From Tolypeutes matacus (Eukaryota > Chordata > Mammalia > Cingulata > Chlamyphoridae), in NCBI GenBank assembly GCA_026826555.1, contig JAKSZT010053928.1:45247089-45311088 (forward strand): a stretch of DNA of 64,000 bases, read 5' to 3'. A program made the position numbers and the translations under genes. The notes beneath the pieces were generated by a model. It ran no database searches and was not told where the DNA came from. It saw only the letters and a list, made by a program, of their open reading frames with translations. Within the stretch, counting starts at the first letter, position 1; each line of letters opens with the position of its first letter. This document shows, one piece after another, positions 60,180-64,000 of this stretch.

Positions 60180-62350
60180 TAGAAAGCAGAAACTCAAGAT
60201 GGGGTTCTGGAGCTGGTTCACTGGCTGGTCAGATGGTGGTAAGGACTCCACTGCTGGTGTTGAGTGGGCTGGTGACAGCTCCTGGCATGCCGTGCATTAC
60301 TGAAGTGTAATGTCCACTGGCCTGGGGCATGTGACGACCGTCCCTCCAAGGTAAAGAACACCTTACTGCTTCTTGCACCTGCTATTACTAAGAGACATGC
60401 TATCTCCAGTTTTGGAACCTACATTTAACACATTTGGGAATACTGATCTGACCCCTTTTATTGGGTAGCTAGGAATTCTGTCAGTTTTGAGTAGGGCCTA
60501 GAGCAAGAGAAGGCTCTGCAGCAAGTCTAGGCTCTGGGTAAGCAGCCCTGCCACTTGGGGTTTATGACCCAGCAGATCTAATAGTATGTGGGATCCTTGG
60601 AAAATCCCAATAGGAAAATCACAGCCCACACACCTAGGGTTCTGGAATAAGGTCGTGCCTTCTGCAGCAGAGAATATGTACCATTTGAAAAGCAGCTTTT
60701 TGTATCCTACTAGGCCCTAGTAGAGGCAGAGCACCTGTGAGGAGCCATTGATTGACTGTGACCGGAGATGATCAAAGACTGGGAATTATTACATGTGCCA
60801 AATCATATGGTGGCACAGACACAGCAGCAATCCATCATGTAAAAGGAGTGGTAGTTTCTGGATGTCACATAAACAGAGGTACAGAGGGCACAAGTAAGTT
60901 ACTTAACAGGTAGTCCTGACTTCCCAGCCACCTGCCTCTGTTGTCCCATTGCCTCTGCCTCAGCTTACATCTGTGGACTCATGGGGAATCTCTTATGGCC
61001 AACTGACATAGGAGGAAAAAACTTGGAGGTTGTTCACAGATGGACAAGCTCAATATGTAGGTGCTGATTGGAAATGGGCCTGTCTGCACTGTAGCCTCAC
61101 TCAGGGGTTCCCTAAAGGACAGTGATAATTAGAAATCCTCTTTTTGAGCAGAGTTGCAAGTAGTGTATTGATCACTTAATTGGTATAGAGGCAGAGGTGG
61201 GCTGAGGTCTGGATAGCCACCAACTTCTGGCTGTGGTAAGTGGTGGGCTGAGTGGTCATAGACCTGGGAGGAACAAGATTGGAAGACAAGAGTGAAGTTA
61301 GGGAATGGGACATTGGGTAGACTGATAGGAATGGGTACAGAGTATAAGGATCTTAGGGTTTCAGTTTAATGCTCACCAGAGAGCATCTACCAAAGAGGAA
61401 GCCCCCTTGAGTGGCTATCAGCCAGCCTCTCTCCTTGGCCACCCCAGTGCTTGTGCATGGGGCCCCTGAATGCCATGGAGCAGGGGTCAAGGCTATATAT
61501 GTGGACCCAACAACATGAGCTTCTTCTCATTAAGGCTGATCTAACCACTGCCAAGACAAATGCCCCACCTTCCAGCAAAAGATACCATGGCCAAGCTCTC
61601 AACGTGATGACATTGCTCAAGAAGCCAGCCAAACATGGTGACAGGTTGATTTCTTTGGATGCCTTCACCCTGTTAGGGCAGCAATTTGTGCTTATAAGAA
61701 TTAACACCCACCTTGGATATGCTATTTCCTTCTCTGGCTGCGAGCATCCAGATTTATCAGCAAAGAGCTGCATAATATTGCCTCAGACTAAGGGACCCAT
61801 TTTATAGTAAAAGAGGTGTGCCATTGGATGCTTGACTATGGGATTTTCTGGTTATACCAGATAATGCATCACCTGGAATTTGATGCCTAAAAGAAAGACC
61901 TATTAAGATTTCCTTTAAGATGTTATCTTGGGGACAGCACCCTGTGGGGTTGGGGTATATTTTTCAGGATGTGTTATATGCATTGAATCAATGACCAATA
62001 TATAGTCTGTGTCCCCAATATCTAGAATACATGGATCCTGGAACAAAGAGATGAAAGTAGGATTAGCTACTCTCCCCATTGCTCCCAGTGACCCACTTGA
62101 GAAATGTGTAGATGCCATCCTGCAACCTTGTGCTCTACTGGACTAGAGACTCTGGTTCCAAAAGAGGAATATGCTTGCTCCAGAAGATACTGAAAGAGTT
62201 GAAGTTAAGAGTTGAAGTTGGAGCTACAACTATCATTTAAAAATTTTAGGCTTCTGGTGCCAGTGGACCACAGAGAACTATATTGGTGGGAATAATTGAC
62301 TCTGGTTACCATGAAGAACTAGGGTTGCAGCTCCCCAATGGCATCAGGAA
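60180..62350 (+). pseudogene. ERV-L pol relic (RNase H to integrase)
   Basis: Translated across frames, this stretch follows ERV-L Pol order. A reverse transcriptase connection/RNase H region is recognisable around 60,660-61,100. An integrase N-terminal (zinc-binding side) segment lies near 61,490-61,600, and integrase core sequence near 61,640-61,860, where the surroundings of the second catalytic Asp are readable. Sequence typical of the C-terminal end lies near 62,260. Frames change repeatedly and many stops occur; the longest open piece is only 118 codons (61,451-61,807). The protein is not functional. Confidence 0.75.
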
Positions 62351-63279
62351 AAACCATGTCTGGATCCCTTACCCCTTGACCCAACAAGGGTAAGGCGATT
62401 TTTGTCCCAACTCTGCAGGGGTGAAGGATGAAGTTCTGGCCGGGGGTGAGGGAAGTCTGGAATGGGTGTGGGGGAGAAAGATGAACATCATCAAGAGTAT
62501 TGGTGGCCCAGATGAGCTCTCCTGAGTGCAGCCTTTGTAGAAATGGCCACTGGCCATCACATTAAAGACTTTGTCACTCACTGGACTCCAGGGAGGGCAT
62601 GAGTGATGTAAGGGGGAGACTGTCCTGGATACCTCCCACACATCATGCCTTACATCCCTTCATGCCACCTTTTACGGTGTCCATTGCTGCAGCTTCCAGC
62701 TTTATTCAGGTGAAGTCTGTCAGCACCTCCCCTCAGCTGCACCTCATTTCTCACTTTCCACCCTGGGGCCCCTTGAAGCTGCTAAACTACCCTGGCCCTC
62801 ACCTGTGCTCTCTCAAGCACAATCTAGAAGTGAGAGGGAATTAACACACCACCTGGCCATCCTTGACAAATGGGAGCTAGAAGCTGGTGAGTAAGCGTTC
62901 CCTTCTTCCTTCGCAGAGGTGGACAATTCTGAGGTGTATTCCATACAACTCCTTAGAGGCTCCCGGGAGTTTAAGCCTGGCTGTTCACAGCAGTGACCAA
63001 TTCAGTGAAGCATCCTTGTATTGGCTTTCCTTCCTTCCCTCCTTTACGCTTTCTGGTCCCTTACTCCTGCTCCCTGGGTCATTTCCTTAAATAAACTCCC
63101 TGCGTGCAATCCCTTGACTTGGGTTCTGCTTTCTGGCTAAAATCCATGGGTTTCCTGTGGAAAACGGAGATGGGTGTGGGGTGCTGAGACAGGAGAGGGC
63201 AGGAAAAGGTGGTTAAATGTGTCCATGGGGCGGGGGGAGAGGGGATCATTTGTACTGAATTCCATTTTTGTAAAATTAC

Positions 63280-63465
63280 TTAGATGTTCAGATCTACCCA
63301 TAAAAGGTACATGCAAAAATGGTCACCAAAATTATCAATGTTGGTTATCTTAGGATGGAGAGATATGTTTTTATTTTATTTTTATATCTTAAAAATATTT
63401 AATTTTATGTGAGTTATTTATGGTAAACATGTGATTTATAGATTATAATCAGAAAAACATTCTAA
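63280..63465 (+). repeat. Old L1M 3'-end fragment
   Basis: ATCAATGTTGGTTATCTTAG followed by a T-rich stretch and ATAATCAGAAAAACAT matches old L1 3'-UTRs. Confidence 0.55.
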
Positions 63466-64000
63466 GGATGGGGTATAATTGAGATAGAGAAAAAGCACTG
63501 AGCTCATAGGGATTTGATATGTCCTCAAAATTCTCACTTGTGATACACAAGGGGAGATAAACAGGCTCACAGACTACAACGTATGATGCCTTCTATTCAT
63601 TATCTTCTTTTCCCCATGGGTGAAGGCCACCATCTAGGGTATCGAGCCATCCCATTTCCAGGTGATGCACGACTAGTTGACTTTAAATTCTACATTCCAC
63701 CAGATTGATTCTAAAAGCTTCCATCTAGTCCACAGTTTCAAGGGTCTTATTTAAATTTGTCCTCCACACAGCTTGGCTCAATTCTCAGTTAACACAGTGG
63801 AGGGAACTGAGGCTGTGCTCTTGACAGGAGGGGGAAGCTATTGGACTCCTTCCTTGAACTAGGATTTGAGTTTTGGAAACTCTAATTTCTAACGTGAAGA
63901 AAATGGAGTCATTCCCCCCATAGAGGAAACTTCTGGGTAGAAAACTATAAGTATGAAGGTTTTTAAAATGTGTTCTAGAAACAGGAAAGTTAGGCAAGTC
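63466..64000. other. Unassigned sequence
   Basis: No gene or named repeat is recognised. Confidence 0.5.

Larger units (their letters stand above)
59217..63170 (+). mobile_element. Deleted ERV-L-type provirus, two diverged LTRs
   Basis: Related LTR-like sequences (about 59,217-60,170 and 62,640-63,170) lie in the same orientation around about 2.4 kb of degraded internal sequence that matches ERV-L pol. Both LTRs contain a block of the type CTTCCTT..CAGAGGTGG or CAGGTGGGCAATT and end in AAATAAA(T/C)TCCCT. gag, protease and most of the reverse transcriptase are missing, and no env is seen, as usual for ERV-L. Strong LTR divergence, and a MaLR-type LTR nested in the left LTR, make it an ancient insertion. 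The ends are approximate. Confidence 0.75.

Noticed and set aside
61451..61807. 118-codon frame as a possible host gene
   Set aside because: It matches the ERV-L integrase region in a degraded provirus; neighbouring frames continue the same relic.

Overview
This window is nuclear DNA of a placental mammal, most likely a xenarthran close to the nine-banded armadillo (Dasypus). The main evidence is tRNA-derived SINEs of the armadillo DAS type (7.1, 32.1, 36.2 and 47.8 kb). These sit among mammal-wide repeats: MIR, L2, MER5A, MER20, MaLR-type LTRs, old L1M tails and an ERV-L relic. There are no bacterial-style genes, operons, CRISPR arrays or phage features. I could not confirm any host protein-coding exon. 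All long proteins I recognise belong to dead retroelements.

Layout. 0-12.5 kb: intergenic or intronic DNA with LTRs, a hAT fossil, MIRs and a DAS SINE whose B box is triplicated. 12.5-14.35 kb: a strong CpG island, the only clear host regulatory feature. It carries three spaced copies of a 22-bp motif. A good splice donor at 13,778/13,777 on the minus strand follows an ATG-free GC-rich stretch, so I infer a non-coding first exon of a gene running left out of the window. 14.5-29.7 kb: MIRs and LTRs, including a solo LTR (TSD TGTAT) split by a 2.4-kb retroposed insert with its own 15-bp duplication, and a second solo LTR (TSD GAGGT). 29.7-35.5 kb: a nearly full-length L1 with a perfect 15-bp target-site duplication, broken ORF1 and ORF2, and a dimeric DAS SINE inside ORF2. 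35.5-43 kb: multi-level nesting (DAS in MIR; LTRs with TSDs GTAAT and GTTGG; MER20 beside MER5A; an LTR inside a hAT-like fossil). 43-58 kb: mostly old repeats and unassigned sequence, with another dimeric DAS SINE. 59.2-63.2 kb: a degraded, deleted ERV-L-type provirus with two divergent LTRs, the left one split by a MaLR-type LTR.

Functionally this looks like one promoter embedded in gene-poor, transposon-rich DNA. Insertion nesting gives a relative history: MIR, hAT and ERV-L first, then MaLR-type LTRs and L1, then DAS SINEs. I found no convincing undescribed biological system. The items most worth a second look are the motif array in the CpG island, the compound 2.4-kb insert with two A-rich ends, and a 105-bp module about 97% identical at 17.1 and 59.1 kb that is joined to different upstream sequences. 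Family names come from memory of consensus sequences, and outer edges without a target-site duplication are approximate to tens of bases.
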